Shown here: positions 26,820-35,965 of the stretch, in pieces | Layout of the letters: every line of letters starts with the position of its first letter | Position numbering within the stretch: the stretch's first letter is position 1 | Assembly (NCBI RefSeq): GCF_014203125.1 | Contig: NZ_JACHIH010000001.1 | Span: 1 to 64,000, forward strand | Source of the DNA: Rhodopseudomonas rhenobacensis | GTDB taxonomy: Bacteria; Pseudomonadota; Alphaproteobacteria; Rhizobiales; Xanthobacteraceae | Direction of reading: 5' to 3' | DNA: 64,000 nucleotides | Position numbers and translations under genes: made by a program | Notes under the pieces: generated by a model | Told to the model about the DNA's origin: nothing | The model's database searches: none | Seen by the model: the letters and a program-made list of their open reading frames with translations, nothing else

Positions 26820-27773
26820 TCACTTTCCGAGCTTGCCGAGCGCCTCGGTCAGTTCGGGGACCGCCTGATAGAGGTCGGCGACCAGACCATAGTCGGCGAC
26901 CTGGAAGATCGGCGCATCCTCGTCCTTGTTGATCGCCACGATCACCTTGGAATCCTTCATCCCGGCGAGATGCTGGATCGCCCCGGAAATGCCGATCGCG
27001 ACGTAGAGCTCCGGCGCCACCACCTTGCCGGTCTGGCCGACCTGCCAATCGTTGGGGGCGTAGCCGGCATCGACCGCGGCGCGCGAGGCGCCGACGCCGG
27101 CGCCGAGCTTGTCGGCCAACGGCTCGATATATTTGGTGAAGTTCTCCCGGCTCTGCATCGCGCGGCCGCCGGAGACGATGATCTTGGCCGAGGTCAGTTC
27201 GGGGCGGTCGCTTTTCGCGACCTCCTCGCCGACGAAGCTCGACACCGCGGGATCGCCCGCCGCCGCCACGCTCTCGATCGCCGCACTGCCGCCCTCGCCG
27301 GGCGCAGCCGCAAAAGTCGAGGTGCGCACCGTGATGACCTTCTTGGCGTCCTTCGACTTCACGGTCTGGATCGCATTGCCGGCATAGATCGGCCGCTCAT
27401 AGGTATCGGGCGCAATCACCTTGATGATTTCCGACACCTGCATGACGTCGAGCAGGGCTGCGACGCGCGGCATCACGTTCTTGAACCGCGAGGTCGCCGG
27501 CGCCACCAAGGCGTCGTAGTTCGGCGCCAGCGCGACGAGCAGCGCGGCCAAGGGCTCCGCCAGATCATGGGCATAGAGCGCGTCGTCGGCGACCAGCACT
27601 TTGGTCACGCCGGCGAGCATGCTGGCTGCTTCCGCCGCGGCCTTGGTGCCCTCGCCGCCGCCGGCCACCAGGACGTGAACCTCGGCGCCGAGCTGGCTCG
27701 CCGCGGTCAGCGCCTTGTTGGTGGAGTCCTTGAGGATGGCGTGGTCGTGTTCGGCAATCAGCAGCGTCGTCAT
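26820..27773 (-). CDS. etfA: Electron transfer flavoprotein alpha subunit
   Basis: FAD-binding subunit of ETF, passing electrons from acyl-CoA dehydrogenases to the quinone pool. The 317-residue product has the C-terminal FAD domain with [34 protein letters not shown] and [23 protein letters not shown]. The ATG overlaps the etfB stop (ATGA), so the subunits are translationally coupled. Confidence 0.95.
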   Translation of the reverse strand: MTTLLIAEHDHAILKDSTNKALTAASQLGAEVHVLVAGGGEGTKAAAEAASMLAGVTKVLVADDALYAHDLAEPLAALLVALAPNYDALVAPATSRFKNVMPRVAALLDVMQVSEIIKVIAPDTYERPIYAGNAIQTVKSKDAKKVITVRTSTFAAAPGEGGSAAIESVAAAGDPAVSSFVGEEVAKSDRPELTSAKIIVSGGRAMQSRENFTKYIEPLADKLGAGVGASRAAVDAGYAPNDWQVGQTGKVVAPELYVAIGISGAIQHLAGMKDSKVIVAINKDEDAPIFQVADYGLVADLYQAVPELTEALGKLGK

Positions 27774-28522
27774 CAGATCACCCCGGCTTCATTCTTGAGT
27801 TTCGACACCAGCTCGGCGACGTCCTTGACCTTGACGCCGGCCTTGCGGCCGCCGGGTTCGACGGTCTTGAGAATCTCCAGATGCGGGGTGAGGTCGACGC
27901 CGTATTGCTCGGCGGTCGCTTCTGCGATCGGCTTCTTCTTCGCCTTCATGATGTTGGGCAGGCTGGCATAGCGCGGTTCGTTCAACCGCAGGTCGGTGGT
28001 GACGATCGCCGGGCCCTTCAGCTTGACGATCTGCGAGCCGCCGTCGACCTCGCGGGCGACCTGGAAATCGGTGCCGTCGACCTCGAGCTTGGAGGCGAAG
28101 GTGGCCTGCGACCAGCCGAGCAGCGCGGCCAGCATCTGGCCGGTCTGGTTGGAGTCGTCGTCGATCGCCTGCTTGCCGAGGATCACCAGGCCGGGCTTCT
28201 CCTCGTCGACGATGCCCTTGAGGATCTTGGCGACCGCCAGCGGCTCGACGTTGCCCTCGACCTTGACCAGGATGCCGCGATCGGCGCCCATCGCGAGGCC
28301 GGTGCGGATGGTTTCGGAGGCCTGGGCCGGGCCGATCGATACCACCACCACCTCGGTTGCCTTGCCGGCTTCCTTCAGGCGCAGCGCTTCCTCGACCGCG
28401 ATTTCGTCAAACGGATTCATCGACATCTTGACGTTGCCGAGTTCAACGCCCGAGCCGTCGCTCTTGACCCGGATCTTGACGTTGTAATCGACGACCCGCT
28501 TAACCGGCACCAGAACCTTCAT
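27773..28522 (-). CDS. etfB: Electron transfer flavoprotein beta subunit
   Basis: AMP-binding subunit of ETF, 249 residues. The family markers are the N-terminal [35 protein letters not shown] near residue 37, and the ETF beta signature in [34 protein letters not shown]. The ATG at 28522 has GAGGATC upstream. First gene of the etfBA pair. Confidence 0.95.
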   Translation of the reverse strand: MKVLVPVKRVVDYNVKIRVKSDGSGVELGNVKMSMNPFDEIAVEEALRLKEAGKATEVVVVSIGPAQASETIRTGLAMGADRGILVKVEGNVEPLAVAKILKGIVDEEKPGLVILGKQAIDDDSNQTGQMLAALLGWSQATFASKLEVDGTDFQVAREVDGGSQIVKLKGPAIVTTDLRLNEPRYASLPNIMKAKKKPIAEATAEQYGVDLTPHLEILKTVEPGGRKAGVKVKDVAELVSKLKNEAGVI

Positions 28523-28630
28523 CGATCCTCTTTCGTGTTAAGTTAAGTTTGAATCTCGTGGCCGCGGAACCTAAAGCGCCCGCTATCAGCGGTCAACGCG
28601 GCAAAGCCAAAAAGTCGGGTCGGGGAAAGA

Positions 28631-29203
28631 TCAGCGGTTTTGCCCCGGCACCCAAAGTACGTCGCCGGCGCCGTTGTCGTTGGCGGTGCGGCTGGCGACG
28701 AACAGGAAGTCCGATAAGCGGTTGATATAGTGGATCGCGGCCGGACTGAGCGTCTCATCAGGGCGCGCTGCCAGTTCCACCATGGCGCGTTCCGCCCTGC
28801 GGCATATCGTGCGGGCGACATGCAGGTGCGCCGCGGCGGGCGAGCCGCCCGGCAGCACGAAGGAATTCAACGGCGCCAGCGACGCATTGAGATCATCGAT
28901 CTCGCGCTCCAGCCGTTCGACCTGGGTTTCCAGCACGCGCAGCCGTTCGGCGCTACCCTGGCGCTGCGGCACCGCGAGGTCGGCGCCGAGATCGAACAGA
29001 TCGTTCTGGATCCGCCCCAGCATGGCGTCGACCGCGGGCGCGCCCGCCAGATGCAGCCGCACCACGCCGATTGCGGCGTTGGTCTCGTCCACGGTTCCAT
29101 AGGCGCAGATCCGCAGATCGTATTTCGGCCTGCGCTCGCCATTGGCCAGCGCCGTGGTGCCGTCGTCACCGCTGCGGGTATAGATCCGGTTGAGCACTAC
29201 CAT
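28631..29203 (-). CDS. Cob(I)alamin adenosyltransferase, PduO type
   Basis: Adds the adenosyl group to cobalamin to make coenzyme B12. The 190-residue product has the PduO-type ATP-binding N-terminus YTRSGDDGTTALANGER and the C-terminal RRAERAMVELA..INRLSDFLFVASRTAN. It may be called cobO or pduO in databases; sequence type is PduO-like, not CobA-like. It is about 110 bases ahead of etfB but has its own likely promoter region. Confidence 0.92.
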   Translation of the reverse strand: MVVLNRIYTRSGDDGTTALANGERRPKYDLRICAYGTVDETNAAIGVVRLHLAGAPAVDAMLGRIQNDLFDLGADLAVPQRQGSAERLRVLETQVERLEREIDDLNASLAPLNSFVLPGGSPAAAHLHVARTICRRAERAMVELAARPDETLSPAAIHYINRLSDFLFVASRTANDNGAGDVLWVPGQNR

Positions 29204-29236
29204 GGCCGTCCCTTGTTGCTTCGCCTCAGGTTCCGC

Positions 29237-29431
29237 TTAGCGTCCCAACGCCCAGACCGCCAGCATGGTGATCACGATCGCGACAAACTGCAGCAGAACC
29301 CGCCATCGCATCAGCGTCTGCGAGCGGTTGGGCGAGCCGCCCCGCATCATATTGACGAGGCCAAGCAGCAGAACGATCGCCACGGCGCCGACTGCGACGG
29401 GAAGGAGAATCGTGCTCAGGAACGTTGCCAT
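29237..29431 (-). CDS. HIG1-type twin transmembrane protein
   Basis: A 64-residue protein with two membrane helices (residues about 5-27 and 46-62) and the segment SQTLMRWRVLLQFVAIVI between, matching the bacterial HIG1 domain family. Mitochondrial HIG1 proteins associate with cytochrome oxidase supercomplexes; a similar role is only conjecture here. It is 33 bases ahead of the adenosyltransferase on the same strand. Confidence 0.75.
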   Translation of the reverse strand: MATFLSTILLPVAVGAVAIVLLLGLVNMMRGGSPNRSQTLMRWRVLLQFVAIVITMLAVWALGR

Positions 29432-29583
29432 GGGGTCTCATAACACCACAGAGCCCACTGAGCCAATGCCGACCTCGTGCACCGAGGCGCCGGGGCTCTG
29501 GTCTACTTTGCTCGGTCTGCTTCCCTCTTGGCGTCGGATGATAGTATTGTGCGGCCTCAACCCGCTTCAGACCCAGGTGAATC

Positions 29584-30477
29584 GTGAGGCAATTGCGCTA
29601 CGCCTATCTGGTCGGGATGGACGCCTTCTACACGTTCCTTGCCGATGACGGCTGGGCGATCGCCAGCCATATCGCGCTGTCGAGCCTGATGGCGCTATTC
29701 CCGTTCCTCATCGTGCTGACCTCGCTGGCGGGGTTTTTCGGATCCAAGGGGCTGGCCGACCAGGCCGCGGAACTGATGCTGCAGGTGTGGCCGATCCAGG
29801 TCGCCGACGCGCTGTCCAGCGAAATTCACGACGTACTGACCACGACGCGCGGCGACGCGTTGACCATCGGCCTGTTGCTGGCGATCTACTTCGCCTCCAA
29901 CGGCGTCGAGAGCCTGCGGGTGGCGCTGAACCGCGCCTATGCGGTGATCGAACCGCGGAGCTGGTACTGGCTGCGGCTGGAATCGATCGGCTACACGCTG
30001 GTTGCCGCCTTCACCGCGCTGGCGATGGCGTTCCTGATCGTGCTCGGACCGCTGCTGTTGGCGACGGCGCGATACTTTCTGCCGTTGGTGGTCGACGACA
30101 ATGTGCCGCTGCTCAACGTCGCGCGCTACGGCATCACCATCATCGCGCTGGTGGCCGCGCTGTTCATCCTGCACGCCAGGCTGCCGGCCGGGCGGCGCAC
30201 GCTGGTGCAGATCTTCCCGGGAATCATCTTCACGCTGGTGGCGTCGCTCGCCTCCAGCATCGTGTTCGGGATGTATCTGGCGCGCTTTGCCGGCAACTAC
30301 GTGTCGATGTATGCCGGGCTCGCCTCGGTGATCATCGCGTTGGTGTTTCTGTATTTCATCGCCGCGATCTTCGTGTTCGGCGGCGAACTCAACGCCGCGA
30401 TCATCAAGTCGCGACTGCCTCACGGCGTGTCGCTTCAAGCAGCGCAGTCGCTAGCCCCCGAGGAGACACCGGTTTGA
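29584..30477 (+). CDS. YihY/virulence factor BrkB family membrane protein
   Basis: A 297-residue inner-membrane protein with about six helices. Family features are the N-terminal DDGWAIASHIALSSLMALFPFLIVL, the IYFASNGVESLRVALNRAY segment near residue 105 and the final VSMYAGLASVIIALVFLYFIAAIFVFGGELNA. Formerly called ribonuclease BN by mistake; actual role is unknown. The GTG start has AGGTGA upstream. The last 74 bases overlap the end of the convergent kinase gene. Confidence 0.88.
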   Translation: MRQLRYAYLVGMDAFYTFLADDGWAIASHIALSSLMALFPFLIVLTSLAGFFGSKGLADQAAELMLQVWPIQVADALSSEIHDVLTTTRGDALTIGLLLAIYFASNGVESLRVALNRAYAVIEPRSWYWLRLESIGYTLVAAFTALAMAFLIVLGPLLLATARYFLPLVVDDNVPLLNVARYGITIIALVAALFILHARLPAGRRTLVQIFPGIIFTLVASLASSIVFGMYLARFAGNYVSMYAGLASVIIALVFLYFIAAIFVFGGELNAAIIKSRLPHGVSLQAAQSLAPEETPV

Positions 30478-31663
30478 GCAGGAACGCGTCGGCGCCAGCG
30501 GCGCGCGAGGCGATCTCGTCGTCGTCGCGGCCGGACACCCCGATGATGGCGATGCGGCCCACGGAGCCTGGCAGCGCGCGGATCTGACGGATCGCCTCGA
30601 TGCCGCTGATGCCGGGCAGCACCATGTCCATCAGCACCGCGTCGAACTGACCATCGGCGACGCGGCTCGCCGCGAGCTCGCCGCGGCCGACGAATTCGGT
30701 GCGATGGCCGAGTTCGGTGAGCACCGCGTTGAGCACCACGCGGCCGAACGGATTGTCCTCGACGCTGAGAATATGCAGCGGCTCCCCGCGATCCTCCGGG
30801 CTCTCGCCATCTGCGACGCCACCGGGCGTGATCGACGGCGCACCGCTGGCACGGGTCAGCGCCACCGTCAGCGTGAACGTGGTGCCGCCGCCGGGGCGTT
30901 GCGCCACCGCGATGTCGCCGCCCATCGCCCGCGCGATCTGCCGCACCGACGACAGCCCGAGCCCGGCGCCGCCGAACCGCGTCGCGATAGTGACGTTGGC
31001 CTGCGAGAACGGCCGGAACAGCCGCTTGATCTCGGTGAGCGACAGCCCGATGCCGCTGTCCGACACCGCGAACACGATGCCGACCTTGCCGCGGGTCGCG
31101 CGCGTGGTCGACACCTTGATGGCGACCGAGCCCTGCTCGGTGAACTTCACCGCGTTGTCGACCAGGTTTTCCAGCGCGGCGCGTAGCCGGACCGCGTCGC
31201 CGACCACGAAGGAGGGAAGCTTTTCGCTGATCTTGGCCGTCGCCTGCAGGCCCTTGGCGGCGGCGCGACCGGCCAGCGAGTCGGCGGCGTTGCGCGCCAG
31301 CGCGCGCAGATCGAAGAAGTCCTCGCGCACGCCGAGGCCGGAGGCGCTGGAGCGCGCGGCGTCGACGAACAGCGTGGCGAGGCCTGCGAGATGCTCGGCG
31401 CCGGCCTTGATGGTGTCGACCCAGCGGCGTTCGCGGGCGTCGAGATCGGAGGTGGCGAGCAGGTCGCTGACCGCCAGAATGCCGGTCAGCGGGGTGCGGA
31501 CTTCGTGCGCAAACGCCGCCAGCGCCAATTCGACGATGCCCGGATCGGGGCGCGGCGCGGCGCGGCGCTTCGGCGACTTCGCCGCGGGTTTGCGCACGCG
31601 CTTGTTCGCCGTCCGCTTCACCAGCGTCCGCCCGCTTCGCAGCTGGCGCGATGTTACTGCCAT
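30404..31663 (-). CDS. Soluble hybrid histidine kinase (HisKA-HATPase-receiver)
   Basis: About 419 residues. A basic N-terminal tail (KRTANKRVRKPAAKSPKRRAAP) precedes HisKA with H-box FAHEVRTPLTGIL, HATPase with N-box LENLVDNAVKF, G1 DSGIGL and G2 GGAGLGL, and a C-terminal receiver with VEDNP and LMDMVLPG. There is no membrane helix or obvious sensor domain, so it is cytosolic and its input is unknown. The ATG at 31663 has GGGGGA just upstream and is preferred over one at 31747. No partner regulator is adjacent. Its 3' end overlaps the yihY-like gene. Confidence 0.88.
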   Translation of the reverse strand: MAVTSRQLRSGRTLVKRTANKRVRKPAAKSPKRRAAPRPDPGIVELALAAFAHEVRTPLTGILAVSDLLATSDLDARERRWVDTIKAGAEHLAGLATLFVDAARSSASGLGVREDFFDLRALARNAADSLAGRAAAKGLQATAKISEKLPSFVVGDAVRLRAALENLVDNAVKFTEQGSVAIKVSTTRATRGKVGIVFAVSDSGIGLSLTEIKRLFRPFSQANVTIATRFGGAGLGLSSVRQIARAMGGDIAVAQRPGGGTTFTLTVALTRASGAPSITPGGVADGESPEDRGEPLHILSVEDNPFGRVVLNAVLTELGHRTEFVGRGELAASRVADGQFDAVLMDMVLPGISGIEAIRQIRALPGSVGRIAIIGVSGRDDDEIASRAAGADAFLLKPVSPRGLATALLEATRREAVAT

Positions 31664-31750
31664 CAATCCCCCGACCGCCCCGCGCGCACCATGCCACGAC
31701 ACGAGGGTTGAAGTCACGAAGCCAGCAGGTTTTTCGGCTTGCGGCAAACT

Positions 31751-32629
31751 TCAGGCAGACGGCGGCAGCCCCAATTGGCGCCGGATCGCCTGCGGCGTGA
31801 CCCCGCTACCTCGCAACTCGGCCAACGAGGTTGCGCGATTCGACTTCGACAACTTGCGTCCGGCCGCGTCCACGATCAGCCGGTGATGCCGGTAGGAGGG
31901 CCGCGGCAGACCGAGCAACTGCTGCAGCAGCCGGTGCACGCTGGTGGCGAAGAACAGGTCGCGGCCGCGCACCACCTCGGTGACGCCCTGCAGCGCGTCG
32001 TCGAGCACCACCGCGAGGTGATAGCTGGTCGGCGTGTCCTTGCGCGCCAGCACGACGTCGCCCCAGGCCTGCGGGCGGGCCGGCACGGAGCCGGTCTCGC
32101 CGTCGGGGCCTGCGCCGTGTTCGATGAAGCTCAGATCGCCGGCCCGGGCGACCGCAGCCTGCATGTCGAGCCGCAACGCATAGGGCGCGCCGGAGCCGAT
32201 CAAGCGCGCGCGCTCGGCGGCCGACAGCGCCTTGGCGTCGCCCGGATAGAGCGGCGCGCCGTCGGGGTCGCGCGGCCATGGCCCGGAGCGCTCGCGCTCG
32301 ACCACCAGCCGCAAGATCTCGCTGCGGCTCTCGAACGCCGGATACAGCAGCCCCATCTCGGAGAGCCGGGTCACCGCCTGGCGATAGAGCTCGAAATGCT
32401 CGGACTGCCGCCGCACCTCGCCGTCCCAGCAAACGCCGAGCCAGCCGAGGTCGCCGCGGATCGCGGTCTCGAACGCCGGCCGGCAGCGCGTCGCGTCGAT
32501 GTCCTCGATCCGCAGCAGCATCTGCCCGCCGGCGGCTCGCGCCAGGTCGAAATTCAGCAACGCCGAAAAGGCGTGGCCGAGATGCAAGAGGCCGTTGGGC
32601 GACGGCGCGAAACGGAAAACGGGTGGCAT
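31751..32629 (-). CDS. gluQ: Glutamyl-Q tRNA(Asp) synthetase
   Basis: Truncated GluRS paralogue of 292 residues that attaches glutamate to queuosine of tRNA(Asp). It has the class I HIGH-like motif APSNGLLHLGHAFSAL (written FRFAPSPNGLLHLGHA) at the N-terminus and the KMSKS-like KLSKSNRATSL near residue 265, and lacks the C-terminal anticodon-binding part of GluRS. The catalytic core of GluRS with short length marks it as GluQ. The ATG at 32629 has an AAAGAGA site upstream. Confidence 0.92.
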   Translation of the reverse strand: MPPVFRFAPSPNGLLHLGHAFSALLNFDLARAAGGQMLLRIEDIDATRCRPAFETAIRGDLGWLGVCWDGEVRRQSEHFELYRQAVTRLSEMGLLYPAFESRSEILRLVVERERSGPWPRDPDGAPLYPGDAKALSAAERARLIGSGAPYALRLDMQAAVARAGDLSFIEHGAGPDGETGSVPARPQAWGDVVLARKDTPTSYHLAVVLDDALQGVTEVVRGRDLFFATSVHRLLQQLLGLPRPSYRHHRLIVDAAGRKLSKSNRATSLAELRGSGVTPQAIRRQLGLPPSA

Positions 32630-32665
32630 TGATCTCTTTCCGCGGACATGATGGTTTAATCCGCG

Positions 32666-33328
32666 ATGACCGTTCACCTCAACAGCCAGGCCGACCTCGA
32701 CGCCGCCATCAAGGCGCTGGTCAAGCAGGACCCGCGGCTGAAGCCGGTGTTGAAGCGGGCCGGGATGCCGGCGCTGCGGCGGCGCGAGCCGGGCTTCGCC
32801 GGCTTGGCGGCGATCGTCTGCGGCCAGCAATTGTCGGTGGCCTCGGCGGCGGCGATCTGGACGCGGGTGTCGGCGGCGTTCGATCCGTTCCACCACGACG
32901 CGCTGCGCCGCGCCCGCGCCGACCGGCTCGGCCGGCTCGGGCTGTCGGTGGCCAAGATCAAGACGCTGAAGAATTTGGCGCGCGAGCTCGCCGCCGCGCG
33001 GCTCGACCTCGACGCGCTGGCCGATCAGGACGCCGACGCCGCGCACGCCCGGTTGATCGCGCTGCACGGCATCGGGCCGTGGACCGCCGACATCTATCTG
33101 CTGTTTTGTCTGGGCCATGGCGACGCCTGGCCGGCCGGCGACCTCGCACTGCAGGAGGCGATGCGGGTCGGGCTCGGGCTTGCGACGCGGCCGACGCCGA
33201 AGCAGATGGCGCCTTTGGCCGAGCCCTGGCGTCCGCTGCGCGGCGCCGCCGCGCATCTGTGGTGGGCGTACTACCACGTGCTCAAGCAGCGCGAAGGCGT
33301 GATCGGGAAGGCTGCCGGCACAGCTTGA
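32666..33328 (+). CDS. DNA-3-methyladenine glycosylase II, AlkA family
   Basis: HhH-GPD base-excision glycosylase of 220 residues, removing alkylated purines. The helix-hairpin-helix LIALHGIGPWTADIYLLF near residue 130 is followed by the catalytic Asp in WPAGDLALQEAM. An IVCGQQLSVASAAAIW segment near residue 50 is also typical. The E. coli N-terminal AlkA domain is missing, as in other single-domain members. It is divergent from gluQ across 36 bases. Confidence 0.92.
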   Translation: MTVHLNSQADLDAAIKALVKQDPRLKPVLKRAGMPALRRREPGFAGLAAIVCGQQLSVASAAAIWTRVSAAFDPFHHDALRRARADRLGRLGLSVAKIKTLKNLARELAAARLDLDALADQDADAAHARLIALHGIGPWTADIYLLFCLGHGDAWPAGDLALQEAMRVGLGLATRPTPKQMAPLAEPWRPLRGAAAHLWWAYYHVLKQREGVIGKAAGTA

Positions 33329-33427
33329 AGCGCAAAATTACTCCCAGATGCGGCTGGCTCCCGGGCGCGGTGCAGCGTTCTTCACGCCGCTCCGCAAACC
33401 CGGTGACGCGGCGCGATGCAGAACTCT

Positions 33428-34594
33428 TCAACGTGGATTCATGACGATGACCGTTGACGTCGGTGCATCGGGCTGCGGCGCGGCCTCACCAATAACTCGC
33501 TTCTTGAAGACCTGAAGCAGTGGTCCATCGAGTATCGAGCCGGCGAGCTTATCAGTTGCAACTGATTCCGGATTATCAGCGAATACAAAGCAATACTTCG
33601 GCCCCCTAGCCCCGCCTTCAAAAAAGTCGAAGAGGCGTCCGCGGCGTTCGCGACCAAAGAAGACGACCAATTTGCCCTTATAATTGCTGAACTCAATCTT
33701 CTGCGCGGCATCGAAAAGCAGCTCGTCTTCCGCCAAATAGGAGAGCCGACGCTTCACGAAGGCGAGCACCTCCAGCTCTGTATCGGACGGCAAAACAACG
33801 CCCGATTCCTTCGCGCTCTCAGGGGCCGCAGTTGCTTCCGCCGGCACCAAAGCCGCCGGTGGCGTCGCCTTGGTCAATTCCAGGCGCTGCAGGATCTTCA
33901 CGTTAACAAATTCGCGAAATGCCGTCCCGACCAGGTCCTGATATTCAGGCAACGACTTATCGCGCACGTGTTGAATATTGACGGCTTTCAGCAGCATTCG
34001 CGTAAATGACTCACTCGGCCGCTCCGCGAGCAGCGTGATCTCCTGCAAGAATTTCTGGAATACGAGCTTGCGCTTGGCCTCTGCGCCGATGTTCTCGGGA
34101 TTAAACTGCCCCTTCTGGAGTGACTTCAACCCATCGGCGACGCTTTCATCCAGTCTGCCGTTTGCGATGTCGCGAAGGTTGACGGTGAGGAAGGCCTTTT
34201 CATCCATCATGTTGGGTTCGTCAGAATCTGCATAGAACTCAAACACGACGCCATCGGTCAGAAGCCCCATTTTCACCGTTGGCGCCGCGTTGAAATAGCT
34301 GCGAAGCTGCCCGCGTTCGTCCTTCAGCGCCGCCCCGCAACACTTACACTCGATGGCGACGATCGGTAGATCGTTCTGCAGAATCGCGAAGTCGACTCGA
34401 TTCTTGTACTTATCGGAAAAGTCCGCGGCGTGCTCGGGGCAGACTTCAAATGGGTTTTGGACGTCAAACCCAAGAAAACTGATGAAAGGAAGCACCAGAA
34501 ACATCTTGGTGGATTCTTCGTTATTGCACCGCTCAGCAATTCCGACGTAGCGCTTTGCAAACGCAATCAACTTGTCACCGAACTCATCAGACAT
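33428..34594 (-). CDS. Orphan HsdR-N-like (PD-(D/E)XK) nuclease-domain protein
   Basis: A 388-residue protein. The N-terminal region (residues 25-110) resembles the type I restriction R-protein N domain, with a PD-(D/E)XK signature: Asp in KNRVDFAIL and ExK in IVAIECKCCGAAL. The rest is a helical region and a C-terminal domain (LAFVKRRLSYLAEDELLFDAAQKIEFSNYKGKL) that may bind nucleic acid. There is no helicase motor and no hsdM/hsdS next to it. Base composition looks clearly AT-richer than flanking genes, suggesting acquisition. Start at 34594 (MSDEFGDKL) matches related proteins. Cannot say whether it is a restriction, defence or other nuclease. Confidence 0.7.
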   Translation of the reverse strand: MSDEFGDKLIAFAKRYVGIAERCNNEESTKMFLVLPFISFLGFDVQNPFEVCPEHAADFSDKYKNRVDFAILQNDLPIVAIECKCCGAALKDERGQLRSYFNAAPTVKMGLLTDGVVFEFYADSDEPNMMDEKAFLTVNLRDIANGRLDESVADGLKSLQKGQFNPENIGAEAKRKLVFQKFLQEITLLAERPSESFTRMLLKAVNIQHVRDKSLPEYQDLVGTAFREFVNVKILQRLELTKATPPAALVPAEATAAPESAKESGVVLPSDTELEVLAFVKRRLSYLAEDELLFDAAQKIEFSNYKGKLVVFFGRERRGRLFDFFEGGARGPKYCFVFADNPESVATDKLAGSILDGPLLQVFKKRVIGEAAPQPDAPTSTVIVMNPR

Positions 34595-34710
34595 TGTACG
34601 TCTCCCCCACCATGAATGCCGCCGACACGGCAATCTATGGCGAATCACCGGCGTCGGCAACCATGGGTTGTTGCGTCATTAGTCAGATGCCGGCCTTGCT
34701 CGGGGAAAGC

Positions 34711-34843
34711 GCCCCGGACGCAGTGCATCGCGCCGCATTGGCGGCGTGATGCGCTGCAGAGCCGGGGCCGTTACGGATGCCGGCTTTGGAACGGTCCCGG
34801 CTCGCGTGGCAGCGTAAGCACGCTGCCCCGCGTCCGGGACACG
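34711..34843. repeat. Palindromic intergenic repeat, family B (copy 3)
   Basis: Begins GCCCCGGACGCAG and ends CGCGTCCGGGACAC, with inner GTGATGCGCTGCAGAGCC and GGTCCCGGCTCGCG. It fills the gap between the nuclease gene and the GT9 gene. Confidence 0.8.
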
Positions 34844-34893
34844 GCGCGTAGTTTGCCGCACCTCTTCTGTTGTGACGAAGCGGCGCCCGCCGC

Positions 34894-35889
34894 TCAGCCC
34901 GGCGTCGACGCCGCCGGGCTGGCGAGCTGCGGCGCGATGGCGTCGAGCACCCGGGACGGCGAGGTGCGGGTCATGCCGTCGGGGGCGCAGCGGCCGTCGT
35001 CGGGCAGGATCGGGTGGATGAAGCGCGAGTAGTTCAGCACCGAGGTGGTGGCGAACAGGCCGTAGGCCGGCGTGCCGACCGCGGCGGCGACGTTGAGCGG
35101 CCCGGAATCCGGCCCGACATAGAGATCGGCGTGGCGGATCAGCGCCGCCGACTGCACGATCGACAGCGCGCAGGCATTGACCTCGGCGCCGCCGCCGGCG
35201 CCGATCAGTGCCTCGGCGCGCGCGGCATTGGCGGGACCGCCGACGAGAAACACCGTGCCGCGGCTGCGCGCGCGCAGGCCTTCGAGGAACGCGCTCCATT
35301 GCGCGTCCGACCAGTCGTGGTTCGGCCGCGAGGCGCCGATGCCGAGCACGGTCCACGGCCGCGGCCGATCGCCGTAACGCTGCAGCATGTCGGCCAGCAG
35401 CGAAGGCGGCAGCGTCAGGTTCGGCTCGGTGTCGGGCAAGGGCAGCGCCATCGCCGCCATCAGCGCCTTCAGCCATTCGATCGGGTGTTCGGGCCGGTAG
35501 CGCGCGTCGATGCCGGGGTTGGTGATGAACAGCTGCTGCTGGCCGAAGCCGAGCCCGATCCGGTTCGGAATGCCGGCGGCGAGGGCGGCGATCGCCGGCC
35601 GCACCGAGCGGTCGAGGATCCACAGCGCTTTGAAGCGCCGCGCCCGCAGCGTGCCTATTAGTCGAGCCAGATGCAGCCCGCGCGCGAACTCCGAGCCGCG
35701 ATTTTCATAATAGATCGTCTCGGCGACGCAGGCTTCGCCGCTCAACAGATCGCGGGCGAAGCTGGAGGGCAGCGTCAGGAAGGTCACCGCGCGCTCGGGC
35801 GTCGACGCCGCGATGGCGCGGATGAACGGCAGATGCCACATCACGTCGCCGATGCCCTGCTTGGTCTGGATCACGGCGGTGGAGGTCAT
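34894..35889 (-). CDS. Glycosyltransferase family 9 (heptosyltransferase-like)
   Basis: A 331-residue GT9-family protein, acting in lipopolysaccharide or other envelope glycan synthesis. N-terminal nucleotide-sugar part MTSTAVIQTKQGIGDVMWHLPFIRAI matches the ADP-heptose:LPS heptosyltransferase start, and the C-terminal GPDSGPLNVAAAVGTPAYGLF matches the GT9 acceptor/donor signature. No other LPS genes are adjacent, so the precise acceptor is unknown. Confidence 0.85.
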   Translation of the reverse strand: MTSTAVIQTKQGIGDVMWHLPFIRAIAASTPERAVTFLTLPSSFARDLLSGEACVAETIYYENRGSEFARGLHLARLIGTLRARRFKALWILDRSVRPAIAALAAGIPNRIGLGFGQQQLFITNPGIDARYRPEHPIEWLKALMAAMALPLPDTEPNLTLPPSLLADMLQRYGDRPRPWTVLGIGASRPNHDWSDAQWSAFLEGLRARSRGTVFLVGGPANAARAEALIGAGGGAEVNACALSIVQSAALIRHADLYVGPDSGPLNVAAAVGTPAYGLFATTSVLNYSRFIHPILPDDGRCAPDGMTRTSPSRVLDAIAPQLASPAASTPG

Positions 35890-35965
35890 GGCGAAGGCCG
35901 GGCGTTGCGGATGTCCTTCTATAAGCCAAGTCCGGCCGCAGGCAATCGCGGCGCGTTGTCGTTGC

